DNA of 64,000 nucleotides from Cryobacterium arcticum (GTDB lineage Bacteria > Actinomycetota > Actinomycetes > Actinomycetales > Microbacteriaceae): contig NZ_CP016282.1 of NCBI RefSeq assembly GCF_001679725.1, positions 3,844,001 through 3,908,000 of the forward strand. The letters are read 5' to 3'. Position numbers and translations under genes: made by a program. Within the stretch, counting starts at the first letter, position 1. The number at the start of each line of letters is the position of its first letter. Under the pieces are notes generated by a model. That model was not told the DNA's origin. It saw only the letters and a list, made by a program, of their open reading frames with translations, and made no database searches. Below are positions 26,454 to 34,259 of this stretch, piece after piece.

Positions 26454-27364
26454 TGACCGCACTGGCCCCCCGCACCGCACCGCGCTCGGTGGCGGATATC
26501 CGCGCCGAACGCCGCCGCTACGCCGCGAAGCTGCCCCGCCGCAAGGTGCGCATCTCGCTGCTGCTGCCAGCGCTGATCATCGTGGCCATCGCGATCTTCG
26601 TCCCGCCGCTCACGGCGTTCGACCCGATCCAGACCAGCGGTCCGGCGTCCACTGCGCCCAACGGCACCCACTGGTTCGGCACCGACAGCGCCAGCCTCGA
26701 CATCTTCGCCCGCACGGTGGCGGCCGCCCGCTACAACCTGTCGATCGCGTTCGCGGCCACCGTGCTGTGCACCGCGATCGGCGTGGTGTTCGGTGTCGTC
26801 ATCGGCAGCCTGGAGTCCGAGCGGAGCGTCGGCGGCCTGGCCGCCCGCGGCACCACCCGGCTGTTCGACCTGCTGCAGGCGATTCCGGGCATCCTGATCG
26901 GCTTGGTGATCGTCACCTTCTTCGGCGCCTCGATCACCTCCCTGGCCGTGGGAACCGCCATCATCCTCGCCCCGGTGCAGATGCGGCTCGTGCGCATCGA
27001 GGTGCTGCGGGTGCGCAAGGAGGCCTACCTCGACGCGGCCCGCATGAGCGGTCAGACCGAGCTGCAGCTGATGCTGCGGCACGTGATGCCCAACTCGGTC
27101 TGGGTGGCGCTGGAGAACATGTCGTTCCTCTTCGCCGCGAGCATGCTGCTCACCGCGGCGCTCGGCTTCGTGGGAGTGGGCCTGCAGCCGCCCACCCCGG
27201 AGTGGGGTTCGATGCTCTCCTCCGCCACGAACGACGCGCTCTCCGGACGCTGGTGGCCGGCCGCCTTCCCGGCCGCGGCCCTGATGATCACGGTGTGGGC
27301 CTTCGCCAACGCCTCCCACGCCCTCTTCGGCCGTCCCGAGGGCGCCTCCGCCGGGGGTCACTGA
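26453..27364 (+). CDS. Dpp/Opp-type ABC importer permease (C position)
   Basis: 303 residues. The start overlaps the upstream stop by one base (TGATG). An N-terminal cytoplasmic basic stretch precedes helix 1 (ISLLLPALIIVAIAIFV). The periplasmic segment GTHWFGTDSASLDIFARTVAAAR (~67) is the hallmark of DppC/OppC proteins. The EAA loop is EVLRVRKEAYLDAARMSGQ (~190), and ALGFVGVGLQPPTPEWGSML (~240) is the conserved C-terminal block. It completes the importer (binding protein, two ATPases, two permeases). The operon ends at a palindrome array. Confidence 0.9.
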   Translation: MTALAPRTAPRSVADIRAERRRYAAKLPRRKVRISLLLPALIIVAIAIFVPPLTAFDPIQTSGPASTAPNGTHWFGTDSASLDIFARTVAAARYNLSIAFAATVLCTAIGVVFGVVIGSLESERSVGGLAARGTTRLFDLLQAIPGILIGLVIVTFFGASITSLAVGTAIILAPVQMRLVRIEVLRVRKEAYLDAARMSGQTELQLMLRHVMPNSVWVALENMSFLFAASMLLTAALGFVGVGLQPPTPEWGSMLSSATNDALSGRWWPAAFPAAALMITVWAFANASHALFGRPEGASAGGH

Positions 27365-27387
27365 CCCCGTCCCGCGCACCCAACACG

Positions 27388-28010
27388 CTGGTTTGAGCCT
27401 GTCGAAACCAGGCGACCAACCCGAAAAACGCACCCGCACGCTGGTTGAGCCTGTCGAAACCAGCCGACGGAACCGGACGACCTGCGCGGCCTGGGCGACC
27501 TACGAGGTTTCGACAAGCTCGACCACCGAGATGGTGCGACCACGAGACGGCCCGCAAGACGCACCCCACACGCTGGTTGAGCCTGTCGAAACCAGGCGAC
27601 GGAACCGGACGACCTGCGCGGCCTGGGCGACTTACGAGGTCTCGACAAGCTCGACCACCGAGATGGTGCGACCACGAGACGGCCCGCGGAACGCACCCCA
27701 CACGCTGGTTGAGCTTGTCGAAACCAGGCGACGGAACCGGACGACCTGCGCGGCCTGGGCGACTTACGAGGTCTCGACAAGCTCGACCACCGAGATGGTG
27801 CGACCACGAGACGGCCCGCGGAACGCACCCCACACGCTGGTTTGAGCCTGTCGAAACCAGGCGACGGAACCGGACGACCTGCGCGGCCTGGGCGACTTAC
27901 GAGGTCTCGACAAGCTCGACCACCGAGATGGTGCGACCACGAGACGGCCCGCAAAACGCACCCCACACGCTGGTTGAGCCTGTCGAAACCAGGCGACGAA
28001 CCCGCCCAAC
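27388..28010. repeat. 132-bp tandem repeat array built from palindromic elements
   Basis: CTGGTTGAGC(C/T)TGTCGAAAC recurs at 27441, 27573, 27705, 27837 and 27970, giving a 132-base period (133 once, where a T is inserted near 27841). Another partial copy lies near 27388. Each unit pairs this element with a GGT(C/T)TCGACAAGCTCGACC element about 65 bases later and a GAGATGGTGCGACCACGAGA segment. The repeat lies between the convergent permease and esterase genes. A length of 44 codons keeps spurious frames open. Confidence 0.93.
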
Positions 28011-28026
28011 CCGGGCGACGCGCAGG

Positions 28027-29613
28027 TCAGCCGGCGAAGGCCAGGGCCGCGCCGGCGTAGGTGGCGGCAACGGTGGTGACCTCGGTGGGGCCGGCCGGGG
28101 CCGCGTCGTAACGGATCACCGGCTGGCCCTCGACGGGCTCGCCCGCCGTCCAGGCCGGCCAGGTGGGGTCTCCCCCGGCGATGAAGTCCACCGCATTGCC
28201 GTGCACCTCGTCGGCCAGGCGCTGCGACGGCGCCGGGCCGGCCAGCACCTCAACCCGTGGGGCGTCGAGCGCGTCGAAGAAGAACGGCAGGTCGAGGCAG
28301 TGCAACGCCCCGCCGAACGTGGGCGATCGCCAGGCGAACGCCCACAGCCAAGTAGGTGCGGCATCCGCTGCCCGGCCCACGGCGACGCCGACCGAGGCCG
28401 CAACGCCCAGCGTGACGGATGCGGCGGCGGCCCGGTCGGCCGCGACCGCGGTGCGGGCCTCGGCGACCTGCAGCATCACGCCGCGGATGGCGCGGTCCGA
28501 GGCGAACTGGCCGAGGATGTCGGCGGTGCCGCGCCCGTCATGGGCCGCGGCGTAGGCGCGCGCGGCGGGACCGGCGACGCCGAGCCGCACGAGCATCTCG
28601 GCGGCATCCTCGCCCGCGAGCTCGTCGGTGAGGTCGTTCATGGCGAAGTTGAACTCGTGGTCGGTGCTGCCGAGCATCAACGGCTTGTCAGCGCCGATGC
28701 CGGCCCGCACCGCGGCACCGGTGGCCAGCGGCACGAGGTCCCCGTCGATCACCGGGCCGAACGGCAGCCCGCCGACAAGGGTGTTAGCGATCTCGCCGAG
28801 CGGCCCGGCCGGGCCATCCGCCGGCAGGGCCGTGGCCCGCGGCTGCTCCGCCAGGATCTGCTGCTCGGTGAGCGCGCCGAGGCCGGCCCGGGTGGGCGCC
28901 ACACCGGCGAGCTCGGCCACGCGCCGGCCGATCTGCTCGGCCTGGTCGGGCGTGAGGTGGGTAGCCACGCCGGAGATGACGATGGCCCGCGCGAAGAGTG
29001 GTTGCGCGCGCGGCGAGCCGAGCAGGGTGAGCACGGCCCCGCCGCCGGCGGACTGACCGGCGATGGTGACCCGGGCCGGGTCACCGCCGAAGAAACGGAT
29101 GTTGCGCTGCACCCACTCGAGCGCCAGCAGCCAGTCGAGCACGCCCCGGTTCAGCGGCGCATCCTCGATCCAGCCGAAGCCGTCGAAGCCGAGCCGGTAC
29201 GACACGTTCACCGTGACCACACCGTGCCGGTTGAAGCCGGCGCCGTCGTACCAGGGACTCGCGGCCGACCCGGAGGTGTAGCCGCCGCCGTGGATGTAGA
29301 CCAGCACCGGCAGGCCCGCCCCCTCAGCAGAGGTGGTCGGATCGGGCGTGAAGACGCTCACGTTCAGGGTGGACTCGCCGGGAAAGCTGGGCTCGGGCAC
29401 GAGGGTGGTGTCGCCACCGTCGATGCGCTGCGGGGTGGCACCGGGGCTGCCGGCATCCAGCACGCCCGGCCACGGCGGATGCGGCACGGGAGCCGCGAAG
29501 CGCAGCTCGCCCACCGGCGCGGCCGCGTACGGGATACCGAGGAAGGCCGCGGAGCCGAATCTCTGACGGCCGCGGACGACCCCGGCTGTGGTGCTGACGT
29601 CGACGGTATCCAT
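28027..29613 (-). CDS. Type B carboxylesterase/lipase family protein
   Basis: 528 residues of alpha/beta-hydrolase fold. The N-terminus has the family block FLGIPYAAAPVGELRF (~24). The oxyanion-hole motif is YIHGGGYTSGSA (~107), the nucleophile elbow is TIAGQSAGGGA (~188, Ser in GQSAG), and the C-terminal His region is FGGALHCLDLPFFFD near 438. The catalytic acid is likely in the STDHEFNF segment (~320). It has no signal peptide, so it acts in the cytosol on esters. Its place between the importer and monooxygenase copies 4 and 5 suggests it may process the same substrate class, though this is unproven. Confidence 0.87.
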   Translation of the reverse strand: MDTVDVSTTAGVVRGRQRFGSAAFLGIPYAAAPVGELRFAAPVPHPPWPGVLDAGSPGATPQRIDGGDTTLVPEPSFPGESTLNVSVFTPDPTTSAEGAGLPVLVYIHGGGYTSGSAASPWYDGAGFNRHGVVTVNVSYRLGFDGFGWIEDAPLNRGVLDWLLALEWVQRNIRFFGGDPARVTIAGQSAGGGAVLTLLGSPRAQPLFARAIVISGVATHLTPDQAEQIGRRVAELAGVAPTRAGLGALTEQQILAEQPRATALPADGPAGPLGEIANTLVGGLPFGPVIDGDLVPLATGAAVRAGIGADKPLMLGSTDHEFNFAMNDLTDELAGEDAAEMLVRLGVAGPAARAYAAAHDGRGTADILGQFASDRAIRGVMLQVAEARTAVAADRAAAASVTLGVAASVGVAVGRAADAAPTWLWAFAWRSPTFGGALHCLDLPFFFDALDAPRVEVLAGPAPSQRLADEVHGNAVDFIAGGDPTWPAWTAGEPVEGQPVIRYDAAPAGPTEVTTVAATYAGAALAFAG

Positions 29614-29733
29614 CGGTGGCCTTCCAGAGTGGTGCGAGCTAGGGGCGTGACGGCGACCAGATTACCGGACCGCCCGATGAGGCCCGGTCCGTCCCGGCGC
29701 GAGCCACCCGGTGCCCGGCCACGGGACCCGGGC

Positions 29734-31035
29734 TCAGAACGCGAACAGGTTGTCGCGGAAGGTGCCCGGCAGGTACTCCTCGCGGATCAGGCCGCGGCGC
29801 CGGAGCGCCGGGGCCAGGCCGTCGCAGACCTCGGTGATGTTCTTGCGGGTCACCGGCAACGCCACCAGGAACCCGTCGCCGCCGGCCTCCTGCATGGCCT
29901 CGTCCATCTGGCCGGCCACGGTGTCGGGCGAGCCGACCAACTGCACCGAGGAGGTACCGCGACGCTGGGAGGCGAGAGCTTCGCGCAGGGTCTTACCCGC
30001 GGACGCGGCAAGGAAGTCGTCGACGACGCTCTGGTGGCCGTTGTGCTTGCCGGTGAGGTCGGGGATCTCCTCGTTGAGGGCGAACTTCGACCAGTCCAGG
30101 CCGGAGATGTAGGACATCCGCATCAGCGACGCCTCGATGTTGCCCTGGTTCGCGGCGTCCATCCGGCGCTTTTTCTCGATCGCGTCGGCGTCGGTGTCGG
30201 CGAGCACCGGCTCCACGAGGAACAGCACCTTGACGTCTTTCGGGTCGCGGCCGAAGCCGATCATCCGGCGGGAGATGTCGTCGCGGTAGCGCTTCATGCC
30301 GTCGGCACCGGCCACCGAGGCGAGGATCGTGTCGGCGTGCTTGGCGCCGAAGTCCATGCCCGCCGGCGACCCGCCGGCCTGGCAGATGATCGGGTGCCCC
30401 TGCGGCGACGGCACCGTGTTGAGCGGCCCGCGGGTCTTGTAGAACTCGCCGTCGAAGTCGGCGCGGTGCACCTTGGTGTGGTCGGCGAACATGCCGCTCT
30501 CCTCGTCGAGGGTGAGCGCGCCGGGCTCCCAGGTGTCCCAGAGCGCCGTGACCGCCTGCACCCACTCGTCGGCCATGCGGTAGCGCAGGTCGTGCTCGTA
30601 GTGCTTGGCCAGCCCGTAGTTCTGCGCGGCCGCATCCGGGCTGGCGGTCACCAGGTTCACGCCCACCCGGCCGTGGCTGAGATGGTCGAGGGTGGTGAGC
30701 AGCCGGGCGGCGAGGAACGGCGGGTAGAAGGTGGTGGCAGCGGTGGCCACGAGCCCGAGGTGCTGGGTGGCCGCGGCGAGCAGCGGGATGAGCGGCATCG
30801 GGTCCATCCGCACGATGCCGGCCCGCAGCGACTCCTCCATGGTGCCGCGGAAGGTGTCCGGGATGACCGAGGAGTCCTCCAGCATCATGTAGTCGAAGCC
30901 CGCGCGCTCCAGCGACGTGGCCAGGTCGACGAACAGCTGCGGGTTGGCGAGGTCCGCCGCCGCATTGCCCGACCACTGCTGATTCCAGCCGTACGACCCG
31001 AATCCGAAACCGAGGAACCAGCCCATGTGAAACAT
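29734..31035 (-). CDS. NtaA/SnaA/DszA-family FMN-dependent monooxygenase (copy 4 of 5)
   Basis: 433 residues starting MFHMGWFLGFGFGSYGWNQ. Blocks are YMMLEDSSVIPDTFRG (~50), FYPPFLAARLLTTLDHLSHG, GVNLVTASPDAAAQNYG, KTRGPLNTVPSPQGHPIICQ (~205) and GGDGFLVALPVTRKNITEV near 392. Copy 3 shares its N-terminal loop and its C-terminal PVTRxNITE stretch, so these two are closest. The start codon directly follows the stop of copy 5 (TGA-ATG), making a tight two-gene operon transcribed leftwards, a mirror of the copy 3-copy 2 pair. Confidence 0.88.
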   Translation of the reverse strand: MFHMGWFLGFGFGSYGWNQQWSGNAAADLANPQLFVDLATSLERAGFDYMMLEDSSVIPDTFRGTMEESLRAGIVRMDPMPLIPLLAAATQHLGLVATAATTFYPPFLAARLLTTLDHLSHGRVGVNLVTASPDAAAQNYGLAKHYEHDLRYRMADEWVQAVTALWDTWEPGALTLDEESGMFADHTKVHRADFDGEFYKTRGPLNTVPSPQGHPIICQAGGSPAGMDFGAKHADTILASVAGADGMKRYRDDISRRMIGFGRDPKDVKVLFLVEPVLADTDADAIEKKRRMDAANQGNIEASLMRMSYISGLDWSKFALNEEIPDLTGKHNGHQSVVDDFLAASAGKTLREALASQRRGTSSVQLVGSPDTVAGQMDEAMQEAGGDGFLVALPVTRKNITEVCDGLAPALRRRGLIREEYLPGTFRDNLFAF

Positions 31036-32322
31036 TCAGAACTCCCTGAGGTTGTCGCGGAGCGTGGCCCCGGTGTATTCGCTGCGGATCAGCCCACGGC
31101 GGCGCAGCACGGGCGCCAGGCCGTCAGTGACCTCGCTGATATAACGGCGGGACAGCTGCCCGGCGATGAGGAAGCCGTCGCCGCCGACCTCGTCCATTGC
31201 CTCCTCCATCGCGTCGGCCACCTCCTCGACGGTGCCGCTCACTTCGAGCGACCCGAGCCGCACCGGGCGCTCGGCGATCTGGCGCAACGTGGTGGTGGGG
31301 TCGGAGCCCTGCAGCATGCCGAGCGTGGTGGAGGACGCCGCATCCGTCTTGATGGTCGGCAGCGGCGCGTCCAGGTCGAACTGGGAGAAGTCGATGCCGC
31401 TGGTCCAGGACAGCCGGGCCAGGGCGTCCTCGACCGTGGTGGCGTCGATGCGCTTCTTCTTGGCCACGGCCTCGTCGTGGGTCTCGCCGAAGACCGGGGA
31501 GATCGTGAACAGGATCTTGAGGTCCTTCGGGTCCCGGCCGAACCGCACCAGCCGCTCGGTCATGTCGGCGCGGTACTCCTTCATCGCGGCGATGCCGGGT
31601 ACGGATGCGACGACGGTGTCGGCGTGCCTCGCCGCGAGGTCCCGGCCGGCCGGGGAGCCACCCGCCTGGCAGACCACCGGGCTGCCCTGCGGGGAGGGGA
31701 TGGTGTTCAGCGGCCCGCGGGACTTGTAGAAGCGGCCCTCGAAGTTCACCGGGTGCACCTTGGTGTGGTCGGCGTAGATCCCGGCCTCGTGGTCGGCGAC
31801 GACGGCGTCGGGCTCCCAGGACGCCCAGAGCTGCTTGACCAGGTCGATCCACTCATCGGCCATCTCGTAACGCAGGTCGTGCTCGAAGTGCACGTCCCGG
31901 CCGAAGTTCTGCGCGGTGCGCACGTTGTGGGCGGTGACCAGGTTGATGCCGGCGCGGCCGTGCGAGAGGTGGTCGAGGCTGGCCATCAGCCGCGCCGCGG
32001 CGAACGGCGGGTAGTAGGGCGTGGCGATGGTCATGATCACGCCCAGGTGCCGGGTGGCCTGCATGATCAACGGCACCAGAATGGCCGGGTCGTGTTTGGG
32101 CGCGTGGTTGGCCTTGGCGAGGTAGTACTCGGCGGTGCCCTGGTAGGCGTCGGGGATGAACGCGCCGTCCTCGAGCATCATGTAGTCGAACCGGGCACGC
32201 TCCATGGCGCGGGCGAGTTCGATGTACAGGTCGGGGCTCGTCCAGTCCCTGGCCGCCTCGCCCGACCAGTCCTTGCCCCAGCCCGGAAGCGTGTAGTTGA
32301 GAAACCAGCCCATGTGGAACAT
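31036..32322 (-). CDS. NtaA/SnaA/DszA-family FMN-dependent monooxygenase (copy 5 of 5)
   Basis: 428 residues from the ATG at 32322, preceded by AGGGC; a GTG at 32358 would add 12 residues not seen in the other copies. The sequence starts MFHMGWFLNYTLPGW. Blocks are YMMLEDGAFIPDAYQG (~48), YYPPFAAARLMASLDHLSHG, GINLVTAHNVRTAQNFG, KSRGPLNTIPSPQGSPVVCQ and GGDGFLIAGQLSRRYISEV near 385. The EDGxFIPDAY block and TAHNxRTAQN match copy 2, so the second sub-locus again pairs one copy-3-like with one copy-2-like enzyme. Gene order within the pair is inverted relative to the first sub-locus. Confidence 0.88.
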   Translation of the reverse strand: MFHMGWFLNYTLPGWGKDWSGEAARDWTSPDLYIELARAMERARFDYMMLEDGAFIPDAYQGTAEYYLAKANHAPKHDPAILVPLIMQATRHLGVIMTIATPYYPPFAAARLMASLDHLSHGRAGINLVTAHNVRTAQNFGRDVHFEHDLRYEMADEWIDLVKQLWASWEPDAVVADHEAGIYADHTKVHPVNFEGRFYKSRGPLNTIPSPQGSPVVCQAGGSPAGRDLAARHADTVVASVPGIAAMKEYRADMTERLVRFGRDPKDLKILFTISPVFGETHDEAVAKKKRIDATTVEDALARLSWTSGIDFSQFDLDAPLPTIKTDAASSTTLGMLQGSDPTTTLRQIAERPVRLGSLEVSGTVEEVADAMEEAMDEVGGDGFLIAGQLSRRYISEVTDGLAPVLRRRGLIRSEYTGATLRDNLREF

Positions 32323-32366
32323 TCGCCCGCCCTGCCCTTCTTCGATGACTTCTCCCACTCAAGTGG

Positions 32367-32415
32367 CGGCGCATTTCCCGAAAGGTGACCGGAGGTTACC
32401 GCTGTATTGCGCCGC
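32367..32415. promoter_or_regulatory. Candidate operator pair upstream of monooxygenase copies 5 and 4
   Basis: GGCGCATTTC (32368-32377) is identical to the element at 15858-15867, and GTATTGCGCC (32404-32413) is the exact reverse complement of GGCGCAATAC at 15909-15918. They lie 45-92 bases upstream of the copy 5 start. The shared pair supports coordinated control; binding is inferred. Confidence 0.5.
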
Positions 32416-32540
32416 CCGGGCCGGCCCGGCCGGGCGTCGGATCGGGGCTGGCCAGAGCAGGCAGTGGCGAGCAGAATGGATGCGCCACGCCGCGGTGAGC
32501 ACCTCACCGGGGTCGGCATCACCGCGGGAGGAGCACACGA

Positions 32541-33104
32541 ATGGGCATTCTGATCTGCACGGGCATCACCTCACTCGACGGCTACGTGGCCGACGAGAAG
32601 GGCAACTTCGACTGGAGCGTGCCCAGCGAGGAGGTGCACACCTTCGTCAACGACCTGGAGCGGTCGGTGGGCACCTACCTCTACGGCCGGCGGCTGTACG
32701 AGGTGATGGTGGCGTGGGAGACCATGCACCTCAACGACGACGACCAGCCCGCCGTGATGCGCGACTACACCGCGATCTGGCAGGCCGCCGACAAGATCGT
32801 CTACTCCAGCACCCTGGCCGAGGTCTCCAGCCGGCGCACCCGCATCGAGCGCAGCTTCGACCCGGAGGCGGTGCGGGAGCTCAAGCGAACTGCGACCGGC
32901 AACCTGTCGGTGGGCGGCCCGAACCTGGCCGCGCAGGCCTTCGCGGCCGGGCTGGTCGACGAGGTGCAGCTGTTCGTATCGCCCGTGGTCGTAGGCGGTG
33001 GCACGAGGTTCCTGCCCGACCATCTGTCGCTGTCGCTCGAGTTGAAGGACGAGTACTCCTTCCGCAACGGCGTGGTGTACCTCGGCTACCGGGTGCGCCG
33101 GTGA
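32541..33104 (+). CDS. Dihydrofolate reductase/RibD C-terminal domain family protein
   Basis: 187 residues. The fold begins LICTGITSLDGYVADEKGNFDW (~4), the typical N-terminal strand and loop of RibD-like reductases. YLYGRRLYEVMVAWE (~52) and VYSSTLAEVSSRRTRIERSF (~93) follow, and the NADPH-binding glycine strand is GNLSVGGPNLAAQAFAAGLVDEVQLFVSPVVVGGGTRF (in pieces, ~120-158). Such stand-alone domains are common in actinobacteria and their substrates are mostly unknown. It is divergent from monooxygenase copy 5, with 218 bases between. Confidence 0.85.
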   Translation: MGILICTGITSLDGYVADEKGNFDWSVPSEEVHTFVNDLERSVGTYLYGRRLYEVMVAWETMHLNDDDQPAVMRDYTAIWQAADKIVYSSTLAEVSSRRTRIERSFDPEAVRELKRTATGNLSVGGPNLAAQAFAAGLVDEVQLFVSPVVVGGGTRFLPDHLSLSLELKDEYSFRNGVVYLGYRVRR

Positions 33105-33172
33105 CGGCACCGGGCGGACGGGCCGCGGGATAATGGGGCTCTCGCCCCGCACACCACCGACAGGACCAGCCG

Positions 33173-34105
33173 ATGACGCCTGACCACTCGTTCCCCGCCA
33201 CCACCCGCGCCCTCGTGATCGGGGAGGCCCTGATTGACATCGTGCGGCGGCCCGGCGCGGAGCCGGTGAGCCACGCCGGCGGCAGCCCGATGAATGTGGC
33301 GTACGGGCTCGGCCGGCTGGGCGTGCCCACCACCCTGGTCACCCAGATCGGCGCCGACCCGTTCGGTGACCTCATCGCCCGGCACCTGCGCGCCGCCGGC
33401 GTCGACCTGCTGCCCGGGTCGGTCACGGCGAGCGCCACCTCCAGCGCCACCGCCATCCTCGACGCCACCGGTGCCGCCACGTACGACTTCGACCTGCGCT
33501 GGGAGCTGCCGGAGCTGTCGCTGCCGGCTCCGTGCACCCTCATCCACACCGGTTCGATCGCCGCGATCCTGCAGCCCGGCGCCCGGGCGGTGCTCAGCGC
33601 GTTCACGAGCGCCCCGGCCGGCACCCTGCTCAGCTACGACCCCAATGTGCGGCCGGGCATCATGGGCAGCCGCGACGAGGTGGTGCGGGCCGTCGAGGAG
33701 CTGGCCGTCGCCGCCCACGTGGTGAAGATGAGCGACGAGGATGCCGCGTGGCTGTACCCGGGCCGCGACCTGGACCAGATCACACGGGACTACGTGGCGG
33801 CGGGGGTGGCCCTGGTCGCCATCACCCGCGGCGGCGACGGCGCGATACTCCGCGCCGGCGGGGCCACGGCCGAGCTGGCGGCGCATCCGGTGGCCGTGAT
33901 CGACACCATCGGTGCGGGCGACTCGTTCATGTCGGGCCTGCTCTACGCGATCCTCGCCGGCGGGACCACCGAGGCCGTGCTGCAGAACACGCTGGACGCG
34001 ACCGACCTCGGCCGGCTGGGCCAGACCGCCCTGGCCAGTGCCGCGGTCACGGTGTCGCGCGCCGGCGCGAACCCGCCCACCGTGGCGGAGCTCGCGGCAT
34101 GCTGA
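33173..34105 (+). CDS. PfkB-family sugar kinase (fructokinase-like)
   Basis: 310 residues. PfkB signature 1 region is GGSPMNVAYGLGRLGVPTTL (~38) and signature 2 is DTIGAGDSFMSGLLYAILAGG (~243), including the catalytic Asp of GAGD. The sugar-binding segment near the start, VIGEALIDIVRRPG, and the DPNVRPGIM block (~160) are characteristic of bacterial fructokinases, so ATP-dependent phosphorylation of fructose or a related ketose is likely. There is no sugar transporter next to it. Confidence 0.86.
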   Translation: MTPDHSFPATTRALVIGEALIDIVRRPGAEPVSHAGGSPMNVAYGLGRLGVPTTLVTQIGADPFGDLIARHLRAAGVDLLPGSVTASATSSATAILDATGAATYDFDLRWELPELSLPAPCTLIHTGSIAAILQPGARAVLSAFTSAPAGTLLSYDPNVRPGIMGSRDEVVRAVEELAVAAHVVKMSDEDAAWLYPGRDLDQITRDYVAAGVALVAITRGGDGAILRAGGATAELAAHPVAVIDTIGAGDSFMSGLLYAILAGGTTEAVLQNTLDATDLGRLGQTALASAAVTVSRAGANPPTVAELAAC

Positions 34106-34259
34106 CCGACCTGCCGCCGGCCTGCCGCCGGCCTGCCGAAGCAGACCGTACCGGGCAAGTCAATCCCCTTGAACGTGGGGCAGAGCCTGGCTTTACTGTG
34201 CGTACGTTGTCCCCGTCTTACGGGTCTCCGACAGCGGGATACAGGAAGTCTGGTGCGAC

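Noticed and set aside
16652..28010. CRISPR array
   Set aside because: Repeats are 132-159 bases with conserved filler; there are no short repeats with unique spacers and no cas genes nearby.
14533..32322. Flavin reductase gene for the monooxygenases
   Set aside because: No frame in or near the locus has flavin reductase motifs. The dihydrofolate-reductase-like protein at 32541 is RibD-like and not a flavin reductase.
27445..32388. 1647-codon plus-strand frame
   Set aside because: It crosses the 132-bp repeat array and runs antisense through the esterase and two monooxygenases. The translation is low-complexity Arg/Gly/Val and has no domain.
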